The position numbers and the translations under genes were made by a program. A stretch of 64,000 nucleotides of DNA, from NCBI GenBank assembly GCA_007258455.2, contig VDFB02270651.1:486635151-486699150 (forward strand), read 5' to 3'. Position 1 is the stretch's first letter. Each line of letters starts with the position of its first letter. This stretch comes from Sequoia sempervirens (lineage: Eukaryota > Streptophyta > Pinopsida > Cupressales > Cupressaceae). Below are positions 54,061-64,000 of the stretch, in pieces. The notes under the pieces are model-generated. The model saw only the letters and a program-made list of their open reading frames with translations. It made no database searches and was not told where the DNA came from.

Positions 54061-57000
54061 CTGTACAGGATTGGAATAATCAATGTAAGGAACTATAGAT
54101 CCTCAATAATGATTCTAAAGAATGGACAGTGACTAGTAAACAAATAACAAGCAAAAATGTCATTTCATACTGGCTTGTGAACTGCTCTCACATTTATTTA
54201 TCTAATTATCTTAACTAATATTCCCCTCCCAATCAGAGGTGCTATTAAGAAAGACACAAAATGATATACCAAAGAGCACTATATTATCAACAAATAAGTT
54301 TTACTTTTCAAAACAAAAACTGTCTGCGCTTCTATCCAATTTCTATTCATCAAATTTAAAAAATATGGTGGCCCCTGTTTCTTTCTTTCTCAAGGATAAC
54401 TAATAATGGCATCATCCCAATGGGAGATTACAAAAGAACTTTATAGTTACTTCAGCCTGTTCTTTGTATGTTAGCTATGTTACCAATCTTGGTACCAATT
54501 CAGGTTTGCCTTTGCCAGTTTGGTTTGTGGATTTGATCCAAATAAAATTTAGGTTTGGGTCCATTTTGAGTTTTTCATTACAAAAACACACATTAAAATC
54601 ATTACATATAAATGTACACACATATATATTTATACATTAAATTAAATAATATTAAATTTTAAACATATATTAATGTATGTATAATTTTAAACATATATAT
54701 ACATACACATTAAATTAAATAATATTAAATTTTAAACATATATTAAACTAAAAATATCAAAATTTAATATAATATATTAAATTTAAGATGTCATATTAAA
54801 GCTTTAAACCAAATGAAAATAGCATATCATATTTAAAATATTAAACTTAAATACATGTAAGGTGTAACGTAATTGCACCATACGCATTTTTCAGTTCTTC
54901 TATTGCAGCAAAACAGATATGTATTTTCCAGATGTCCATAATGTAATGTATCGATCATGATCTGTGCGGTTGGAATTACATCTGTAACGTAATATGTACA
55001 TCTGCACCATATGAACCCAAGGCGTTTTATATATGGTATGTCTGCAAATTGCATATCTGTAATGTAATGCAATATCTCTACACCACACGCATTTTTCAGT
55101 ATTTGAATCCCTTGTAAATACAAATTCCAGCGAAACAGATCCTGGCAAAACAGAACCAAAAAGATAAAAAGTTCCACCAGATTTATTGCAATGTTAAAAA
55201 AATGCGCCATAATTTGTTCTGGATTTGTCCATGTCCACTGGGGACGAACCCACAGAGATTTGGCCATCCCTATTGCAATCCCCCAGCCACACTGAACCAA
55301 AATCGAAACCAGGTTTGGAACAGATCCAGATGTAGAGATCCTAGCTGACAAACCGGTAACATAGCATGTTAGATTAAAGTAACATAAACTTCACTGAACA
55401 GGTTAGTGTATAATTTTAGTGGAAAATCATTGCCATTGTATGATTGATGAAACTCAACTAATCAGCCACTACCATTAGTATCTATTGCAGAACTTTTTTA
55501 TGCACTGAATATATTAAGTGCTAATGGAAAATTATTGCCATTGTATGATTGATGAACCTCAACTAATCAGCCACTACCATTGGTATCTATTGCAGAACTG
55601 TTTTATTCACTGAATATATTAAGTGCTAGTTGTTCTAGCTCTGTACTTTTCATGAAATAGAAATCCCATTTTGTGGCTTGCTGCTTTGAATGTCAGATAT
55701 CAAGTTAAACAAATAATGTGGCTGTACTTTGTTACTCCTACTTGGAAAACACCCAATACAACAACAAATATAAGCTTCTTTTATTATCCTTACCGTTACG
55801 TGATACACTAGGCACTAGCAATAATTAAAGAAGATGGTGTGCATCCTCTCCTACTGTTGAACATAACTAAATTGGAGAGGTAGTAAACTGTAAAACTGCA
55901 AGAACATCTTTTCATTGAAAAGTATGGAATCAGATCCCGGGACATTATTAAATAACTGAATTTTATTATTTGCAATAAAACACCAACAAATAGTTTATTC
56001 AGATTTGATACTTTTGGCAGTTCCAAATGAATTAAACAGGAGAAAAGAGGAGACACATCCTATAAAATATTAAAATGCAAAGAGAATAGCCCAGTGGCAG
56101 ATAAAACATGTACACATAGCAACAATCAACGGAAGACCTGGTTAATTTTCATCCTAAAGACATTTCCTATGAGCAAGTCAGTAAAGATGTTTGAACAACT
56201 AGTTATCTGACTTTTGTAATCCTTTTTCGGTCAATTACATTAATTTCCTAAAATGTTTTAGTTTGAATGCCAATATTTGCCTAATTGTTGAATTGCCCTA
56301 GTTGTTAGGTTTGGTATATCAATATGCATTGATATTTGTAGGACAAAATGTTCTCCTATGCATGCATGACATGGATCACGAGGCAAAATCATCTTTATTC
56401 TTATAAAAAATATGTTACTATGCATGCAGATATATATATATATTGCTCTTTAACTCGAATTGAGAGTGAGATCACAAAATGAAATAAACTAAGATATTTG
56501 TTGAGTCTACTGATGACCCAAACTAATAGTTAATGGGCCCTTAATTGGTATATGATGTATGAAAAATACAGGTGACAAAAAGCTAGTGTAGAGAAAATTT
56601 AAATGGTAGAAAGAAAGAGATTATATTAATATTCACAAATGACCAAAACAGCTCAATGAGACTCATAGATACAAACAATGGAAATAACCAAAATTACAAG
56701 AAAAGAATCTAGCTAGGGTGAACTAGGAGGCGGGTAAGTCCTAAACACACAAAATGATAATACCGTATAACTACAAACATCACAAATAATCATGAGAACT
56801 AAAGATCCTACTGTGAATGAAGACCATGATTAGATATTAAGGTAATGCCCCTATTCTAGATTTACACAAGGGAAAAAGTACTTTAGATCAATAACTATGA
56901 AAGATAAAACACAAGATTTAACGACACCCATGAGAGAATCCTTTGGGAATTAGAGAGCTTACTGTAATATTCACCCTATTTTATTTTACTTTGTGTTTTT

Positions 57001-60000
57001 TTCCTGAGTTTTCGTTGGGTTTTTGTGTATGACATTGATAATGAATATTGATATAAATTGCTCAGAAATATTGCAGCAATACCCAAAATGATTTACACAT
57101 ATATTTTAAATTTATATGAAATAATCATGAACTAAAATTGCATTGCAAATTAATACAGAACTTAAATTAAATACCCAGATGACTATTTCACTCAAAATCA
57201 GTTTTCAGACATACCCAAAATGGTTGTTTATGAACAGATCTGATAAAAACCTCTGCAACAGCAATACATCGCTTCCAAAAATGATACCAAGGCCACAATA
57301 GATGCTTATCTCAGTTCAGAAGTCTGCAAGGTATGTGAAGGGAGACTTGGTGCCACTTTTTGAGATGATTCCAACTCCAAACCCTAGGCATCCAACACTA
57401 GAAACTCCCACACCCCTGCTGGCTGTAGTACAGCTTTGTAATGTCCACATTTTCAGGTTTTCTAACAGTGTAGTTGTTGCTGAATTTCTGGGTTTGTGTC
57501 ACCATGTTCAGAGGGGTGATTTGATGTTATCAATGAGCTCAGATGGTTTTAAGGAGTCATATGACACTTTCAGATGTTATTTCCAACTTCTAGTTTGGGC
57601 TCCAAGATTTTTGGATGGAGCATCTATTTTTAGTAAGTTACCCAGTCAAGTCCATTTATCATTTTTATCATCAGGATCACTCCTACGCAATCAGATTTCA
57701 ATTTCGATGCATTTCAGCCATTTTTGTTAATTGGGTGTAATATTGAGCTATATTTAATTATTTTCACTAAGATTGTCTTTTTAATTAAATACATTTATCA
57801 AGTACCTTAGTGTTATAGCTGTTGGAAAAAGGATGGTCAGTTTTAAATGACGGGATGCTTAAAAACTATGTCAAAGGTTCAAATTCGTGTTCATGTTCGA
57901 CAACAATAAAATTCAGATGAAGTTCGACAAGGAGATAAAATTTGGAAAAAATCATGATTAAAGTCGCTTATAATAAATAATAAATATATTATAATTAAAA
58001 GTTTAATTTAAATATTTTATAATACTAAATTTTAATATATTTAATAAAAGTAAAATTAAAAAACAAATTGACATTGTCTAAAAAAACATATAAAGATATT
58101 GAATTTTATTTAACTAAAAAATAATTAAAACAAAACTTGCAAATTTAAATTTAAATATTGAATATTAAAAGAGGAGTAGCTGGGAGAGGGTGAAAAGTGC
58201 CTTAATCTACTTGCACTTTTTAAATGATGGGAAGGATATCGTGATTATGCACTTGCCTTCCTATCTATTCGTGGATAGCTTTTCAAAGGGCGGGGTCGTG
58301 GGCATTCATGTCAAAGCAGATAGCGTTTCGAGTCTGCCTTTGATACTAATTTACTGCGTTCAAAAAAAACATTTTTTATCAAAAGATTTTGATCTATTGC
58401 CATATAGATTCAAAATTTCAAGGAATCTGATAGAAACTAGAAAATCCTAACCAAAGTCCACAAAAATGGCAAGCCCTTATTTGTTTGAATATTAGGGCGA
58501 ACGAGAACGAATTTATGAAATTTATTTGAAGTTCGCTGAATTTTGAATTTCATAGATGAAATTCGGCAAACATTGTGACTTAGCTTAAAAGTGACTTTAA
58601 GTGGTGGAAATGTTTTAAAAGAAAATTAAATCACTTTTTACAGTTAAAAAGGCTTAATAAATTAATAAAGTGATTTTAAAAGGGAGTTTTTGTAAAGCTC
58701 TAAAAAGCTTATAAATAGTGGAATTGAGAGCTTATTTGGGGGGTGGAAGTTTATTATCTCTTTGTCTAAAAACCCTTGTGGTTATGGAGATTGGACTTGG
58801 TTCATCTCACTCTCCCTGAGGACAAAAATCCTCTTGGAGAACATTGGCTTTGGTTGTGGAAGATCTACCCAGGCTAATGTTTGTTGGAGATATCAATCAG
58901 GTATTTCACAATGCATTCAAAGATTTGGTTTTCTAATTTGTGAGTCTCTTTTAGAGAAAAATTTGCAGGTGATTGGAAATATTATAGAATATCTTGTTTT
59001 GGAAACCTTGCCTAGAAGAGTTTGGTGGTTTTGGCGGTTTCATCATATTCTTATTTTGGAGAAGCTTTATATCTTATTTGCTTGGTGTGGAGTTGGGAGT
59101 TTTGAAAGAAAAATATTATTGGAATTCATTTTCAGAATTGGTGAAATCTTGTGCCAAGACCAATTTCTAGTTATCGTGAAATGAAAGGATATATGTTATG
59201 ATTTATTGTTGAACCTAGTCTAGATGTACCATATGCAAACCCCTAAGCTATTCGTACATATTTGTGGGCCTAAGTTTGAATAAAGTAAAAATTGGAGGCA
59301 TTGTAGAAGGCAAAGGAGGAAGCTGATGCAACAAAAAGGGGAGAAGGAATCAAACAAAGGCTATCGTACCCTTTGGGAATTGCTCTTGAAGTATTCTACG
59401 CTAGTTGTACTTATTGGGAAAGGCTATGAATGGATGTGACAGGCATTTAATGTCTAGGTTAGTGAGTTGTAAATGATATTTATCTGCTATATCAGATTTC
59501 TAAATGTAATAAATTGTAATAAATGAATGAAATTCAGTGTTCATTCATACATATTGCTACTTTGGGCTCAATTGCATATTTTATTTATATAAATGCAAGT
59601 ATTTCATGAATGCCATTGTGCCCAAAACAATAATCAAATCACTCTATATCAAATCAGTCATAAACCAGTTCAGAGAGGTTACAGGAAAATAGTTTGACAA
59701 AATGTTTGAGCACATAGATTGGTGAAAGTAAGAAAAAAAATGCATAGAAAATTAGTTTGTGATAGTTCAGGCCTCCTGTGACTGAACTCTCCTTCACCAA
59801 TCTCCAAAAACATCTGCTTAGTCTTCAATATGCAAGTCTACGCCCTCTTCTCAGCCTTTATAATTGATTTTCAATATATATTTTTTGCCTTCATAAGTCT
59901 GAAAATCACACTAGAATGGTATGTCCTATCCCAGAATGGTGCGGCCAGTATTATGGAAGCCAAAAACTGTATTTTCCAAACTCCAAACTTATTATCTTTC

Positions 60001-60137
60001 CTTCACCCTTGCCTCAAATTTGACTCCTTTAATGCTGGGAAAAAGACTAAAGAAATCCCATTTCAAAGCTCCTATGCAATCCCTAACTAGAATCACCTAT
60101 AAAATCCACCAAGAATGATCTCTCACAATTGAAGTGT
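54061..60137. other. Upstream intron sequence of the DmX-like gene, unassigned
   Basis: No further exon of the gene is evident. It contains an AT-rich direct repeat (54637-54675 and 54708-54746, about 71 bp apart) and a 105-bp tandem duplication (55419-55628). TGTAACGTAAT-like repeats lie near 54860-55060. A plus-strand TATA box TTATAAATAG (58709-58718) sits within sequence that looks like an LTR U3-R segment (about 58470-59570). Unrecognised plus-strand frames of 142 codons (57302-57730) and 140 codons (58762-59184) resemble no family I know. Confidence 0.45.
55419..55628. repeat. 105-bp tandem duplication
   Basis: Two adjacent copies share CATTGTATGATTGATGAA, CAACTAATCAGCCACTACC and ACTGAATATATTAAGTGCTA, with a handful of substitutions. 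Copy boundaries are near 55523/55524. Noncoding. Confidence 0.85.
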
Positions 60138-60649
60138 GTTGTACCCAAAATAAATTTTTGACATTATGTATAAATTAAGTTAAAACTTGTTATAATGCCG
60201 TCAAAAATCTATTTTAGGTCAAATCAAACATAGGGTCTTTGTGGGTTTTTGTCAAGGAACACATGTACAAAATTCTGAAAATTTGAAAATTAGGGTTTTA
60301 TGCCCCTATTTTCAAGGTAACCCCTAAAAATAGGACCTTCCCAGAAATGATGAAAATGATTTTGATAGGGTTAAATGACTTCACGATCACACTGGTCAAG
60401 TCAAAATCATCAAAAGACGTGTTTTACTTGGGTGGGTCTATTTCTATTTTTCAGGAACAAAGTTAGGAGCTCCGCAGCCATTAATGGCATATTGGCCAGT
60501 ACCAGGTGCTAAAAGCTAAGCTTCAAAAGCTTCGATGATGCAACCATAGCAAAAAAGGATGAAAAAGATGTTGTTTAATGAAGGAGATTCTTGAAACCCA
60601 AAATGGTCAAAATTTGACTGACTCTGGAAACGTTGTGAAGGAGAGATCA

Positions 60650-61330
60650 ATTCACGATGCTGAAAAGAGCCTTTTTCAAGTAGGGCATCCTTGATTCTTA
60701 AGGGTCAAATGTAACCTGTTGAAACATCCAAGACAATCATCCTCGGCGTTCGCATGTTGGCTTGACAACGAAATAAACAACTAGATCATTTGATGAGTTA
60801 ATCATAAGCAGTTGTCGACGAAGCGAAAAGAGGTAGTTGACGAAGTATCAAGAAATGACTTTCAGAAGTAAAGATCAAAGCGAAAAAGAGCCTTTTCCAA
60901 AGAAAGGCACCCTTCTTTTTGGACCTCTAGATGTTGTCAGATGACTAAAGGCCTCCCAGGACAATCTTCTCAGTCTAGGTAGATCTCGACAATGCAACTA
61001 TGAGCACAGGCAGCTAATGAAGCAATCAATAAATAATCAGAATCAAACCAGGGCACATTTCAGATAAAGATAACTAAGCAGAAGAGAAAAAGTACCCTTT
61101 TTCAATGAGGGGTGCCCTTGAGTAAAGGAACCCTAAACTGATTTCTGAGTTTTTCAACTCTAGTCATCTTTGGTGAAACAAAGCTGGCTACCTGATGAGA
61201 TATCAAATGAGATCATCTAATTCTCTAATCAACGAGAAATTCAAATCAAAGCATGAGAGGTCAATTCAAAAGGCTAAAGAATGAAGTTTGAAAATTCACC
61301 AAGGAAAAAGCAAAAGCGCCCTTTCTTTTG
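60650..61330 (+). repeat. Tandem array in the right-hand giant LTR
   Basis: Four diverged units with core AAAAGAGCCTTTTTC...GGGCAYCCTT near 60664, 60887, 61091 and 61316 (spacing 223, 204 and 225 bp). The core again has the GGYRCCC-type theme seen in array B of the other giant LTR. Confidence 0.7.
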
Positions 61331-63419
61331 AGGTCACAAACTCAGCTTTTTGCCATCATATCTCCCAGGCACTTCTCTTCAGTTTACCTCCAACTCAACA
61401 GTGAATGTACCAGCAACAGCTCAGGATCAATAGATCAAGCTAGATTCAAGATCAAATTGGGGTCATTCAACAAAGAAAATAATAAAAAACTTGCAAAACT
61501 CAAAAGGGACGCCTAGAAGAAGTCAAAGGCCAAGTTGTTGACTAAAGTCAAGATATTTTGAGATAAACTTAGCCAACTCACTCCATGATCAATGGAAATC
61601 ACCTTTTTGAACTTCAAATCAAGCCAAAACAACTTTTGATCATGAGTTAAGTCCCCAAACTTGTGGATCTAAGGCTTGAGTCTATGCAATCAAGGTATAG
61701 GCATCCCACTTCATTATTTCATTGCAAGTTGATGATCAAGAACAACCATAAGCTCTGAAGGACGCCATTTACAGATCTAGCCAAGGTTTTCATTTGTTCT
61801 TCAATATTTCTTGCAAATCTTAAGCAGAAAAAGATTGCTAATCTGAGGTTAGATTCATAGATAGATTTTCTCAGGGAGTCAGATAAAAACTTCCAATCCA
61901 TCTTCTGTCTACTTCCTCTCTTCTTGTCTTAGGTTTTCTTGCATGTCACACAAAGCAATAGGCTACATCAGATCTAATCAACTAGGTAGATTCAGCATAA
62001 TTTTCCAGTGAAACCCATCTCGTCAGATTTTCCAGAATCAACAAACTTGCTGCCCCTATTTTTGGGGGTTTTTCCCAAAAAGTTTTAGAATCAAAATTCT
62101 GAGGAACTGGGCTTGTTTAGCATTGAAGCACAAACAAAACCCATGTGCCAGACTTTTTCCAAAAAAATACTTCTCAGCAAGGCGCTATTTTTAGGGGTTT
62201 TTCAGAAGTTGTCTAAACATATTTGTGTTTACAGTCAATAGGTGAGTTCTTCTTCACAGAATGACAATTTGGCATCCTTGGGCTCCAATTGAACAACCAT
62301 ACCTTGCACCAACAACTCTCCAACCAGATCTTACACACATTGCTGGAGAGCAAATGGACATCATCAGCAGTCTGTAGATCTTTATCTTTGAAAAGAATAC
62401 ATCTCCTGCTCAGTGGAGAGCTGCAACCGTAGCAATTACTCTAGATGAAGAAGAAAGGTTGATCTTGTAGTAGAAAGACCAATATTACCACCTCCCACAT
62501 GGTAGTAAGCACCTTGGCTTGCCAGCTGCATAGAGGTCATTCCAAGCACGGAGCCACAAAAGTTACCAAGAGCAATAGCTTGTCCAAGAAGAGATGTGTC
62601 ATCAAAGCATTAACTATTCGGAAATGGAAGAAGTCAACACATGGATCAAGGAGTTGTTGACCAAAAATGCTGAAGTGTGAAAAGACACCTAGGAAGGACG
62701 TCCTACCTTCCAATTGGCATTTATGGTACTTTAAGTTGACTTGATGCCTCATTCCAAGTCAACTCAAGAAGGCATTAAATGTAGTTGGAGTTAACTTGAT
62801 GTCCCTTTCCAAGTTAACTCCATATCCCTTAAATCATGCATTGTCAGATCCCACTGATTAACGATGTCTAATCGGCTTCCATGATTTTTGGATCTTAGAT
62901 TTGGATCCACTAAATGTGGATGACTATTTTGGAGGGATACTTACATTAAAGTTCACCTTTTGTTTACTTTCAGTCAACTGAAGTAGTTGCTAGATGACTC
63001 TTTGTTTACTTTCAATTAACTGAAGTAGTCTTCCAGTTAACTACTTGTTCCCCCTTTTTAGGAATAAATCTTGCTAATTGATTGGCAAGACCTCATTGTT
63101 AACTCAAGGAGATTTTGGGGTTTCCCACTCCTTTGAGTTCTATAAATAAGAGCCTTGGGCTCATTGTTTGTTTAACTTTTACTTGCTATGCAAAATTGCT
63201 GCGCCATTGTTGCCAACAACTTTGAAAGTGAATATTTTTTCACTCTTGGATGAGCGTTCGTTGGTTGATTGTAATTGTGCATGATTTCGTGCCTTTGCTA
63301 TCCCAACCTTTGTAATTCGTTGGTGAAGCTTGAAGAAGAATATCAGAAGGCGCTTGCATTTTGATCTACCTATTTGAGTTATTTCCACGTCTTGTATCAA
63401 ATAGCTTGTCGTTTCATTT

Positions 63420-63625
63420 CCCTCCTCGGATAGGGGTTCCTCCTTGGATATTTGTCATTAACAATTATAGTTTGTTGTTGTTTACTGTATTGTCCTTCAA
63501 TCTATACTTCGGATAGGGGTTCTTCCTCCTTAGCAAGCTTGTCGGCCAAGACATCGTTAATTTGTTGTTTCTTGTAAAATGTTTCCTAGCCCATACCTCG
63601 GATAGGGGTTCCTCCTCCTTGGCAA
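63420..63625 (+). repeat. Three-copy GGATAGGGGTTCCTCC repeat, period about 87 bp
   Basis: CTCGGATAGGGGTTCCTCCTT occurs near 63424, 63510 and 63598 with minor changes, downstream of the TATA box and thus probably in the transcribed R-U5 part. Confidence 0.75.
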
Positions 63626-64000
63626 GTCTTAGATCTAGTTTACCATAAAGAGCGTTTGCTTGTACCAACCTTATCTCAACATATATCCGAGAGTTCAGAG
63701 CCTCATCCATATTCTTAGGAGACGACAAATTCAGGTGATCCAACCAAATCCATTCCCGCTCCTTTACCCTCATGCTCTGTTTATCTTGAAGGTATTAAAT
63801 AGATTAAAAGCTAGAATAGTCATAGTTAAGAACTGCAGAAACTAGAGAAAAAGCTTAGCCACGGTGCATTGTGTTTGTGCACCCTTGTGTCCTACCGCTG
63901 AAGTACAAAAAGATAGGAATCTTAGTTTACCATTCCCTTCCTTATGCATTGCTTTCAGCAGAGAGGGACTTCTCCTCTTTAAATAATGAAGAAGTGAACA

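Larger units (their letters stand above)
60138..64000 (+). repeat. Second giant LTR of the 40194-44577 family, plus strand, running off the window
   Basis: It begins TGTTGTACCCAAAATAAATT, closely matching the minus-strand start of the element at 44577 (TGTTGTACCCCAGATTAAAT). Like that element it has a 205-225-bp tandem array (60650-61330), CCCCTATTTTTGGGGGTTTT-type segments (62045-62210) and a promoter in CTATAAATAAGAGCC (63140-63154), near-identical to the other TATA context. If R-U5 is about 700 bp as in the other copy, the end is near 63.85 kb or beyond the window. No pol domain is visible. A short decayed frame (from ATG at 62262) with AQWRAATVAITLDEEERLIL is present. Confidence 0.7.

Noticed and set aside
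54061..64000. Search for the next upstream DmX-like exon (a VVWDTLAPP-like block)
   Set aside because: No minus-strand match with splice sites was found by reading. It is probably beyond the window.
1..64000. CRISPR arrays, rRNA or tRNA genes, bacterial operons, defence systems
   Set aside because: No regular spacer-repeat array, RNA gene signature or prokaryotic gene arrangement is present. All periodic repeats have diverged units without spacers and lie in LTR-like contexts.

Overview
The window looks like nuclear DNA of a seed plant with a very large, retrotransposon-swollen genome. The evidence is AT-rich sequence, many decayed plant-type Ty3/gypsy and Ty1/copia elements, plant splice sites, and one real gene with a huge intron. 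A gymnosperm such as a conifer is a reasonable inference, but nothing in the sequence proves it.

The host gene is on the minus strand. Three coding exons at 53779-54060, 53168-53346 and 24126-24230 join in frame and encode the C-terminal WD40 repeats of a DmX/Rav1-like (rabconnectin-3-alpha-like) protein. That family is linked to V-ATPase assembly. The stop codon is at 24126-24128. The last two coding exons are separated by an intron of about 28.9 kb (24231-53167). The next exon upstream was not found in the remaining 9.9 kb, so that intron is also long.

The giant intron holds a nested set of transposons. The outer layer is a minus-strand chromovirus (about 30300-51967). It was interrupted by a Ty1/copia element (34376-46421), a small non-autonomous LTR element (31323-33753), a hAT-type MITE (48379-48724) and a copia-related fragment (about 49430-50600). 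The copia element was itself interrupted by a 4.4-kb LTR-only element (40194-44577). Target-site duplications are visible for four of these insertions, one with a mismatch.

Downstream of the gene (1-24 kb) the layout is:
- 1-4326: the end of a plus-strand Athila/Tat-like element, with a candidate 3.1-kb LTR full of tandem repeats.
- about 4380-10190: an opposed minus-strand Athila-like element.
- 12332-17914: a complete but decayed chromovirus with two LTRs and a CATTG target duplication.
- 19894-20975: a copia remnant.
- 21747-22527: a recent 390-bp tandem duplication. It carries a 90-codon ORF whose two copies differ only at synonymous sites.

The right edge (60138 to the window end) starts a second member of the giant-LTR family seen at 40194-44577. 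No rRNA, tRNA, CRISPR or bacterial-type operon was seen. I found no new defence or biosynthetic system. The notable biology is the giant intron, the datable nesting and the family of tandem-repeat-bearing giant LTRs.
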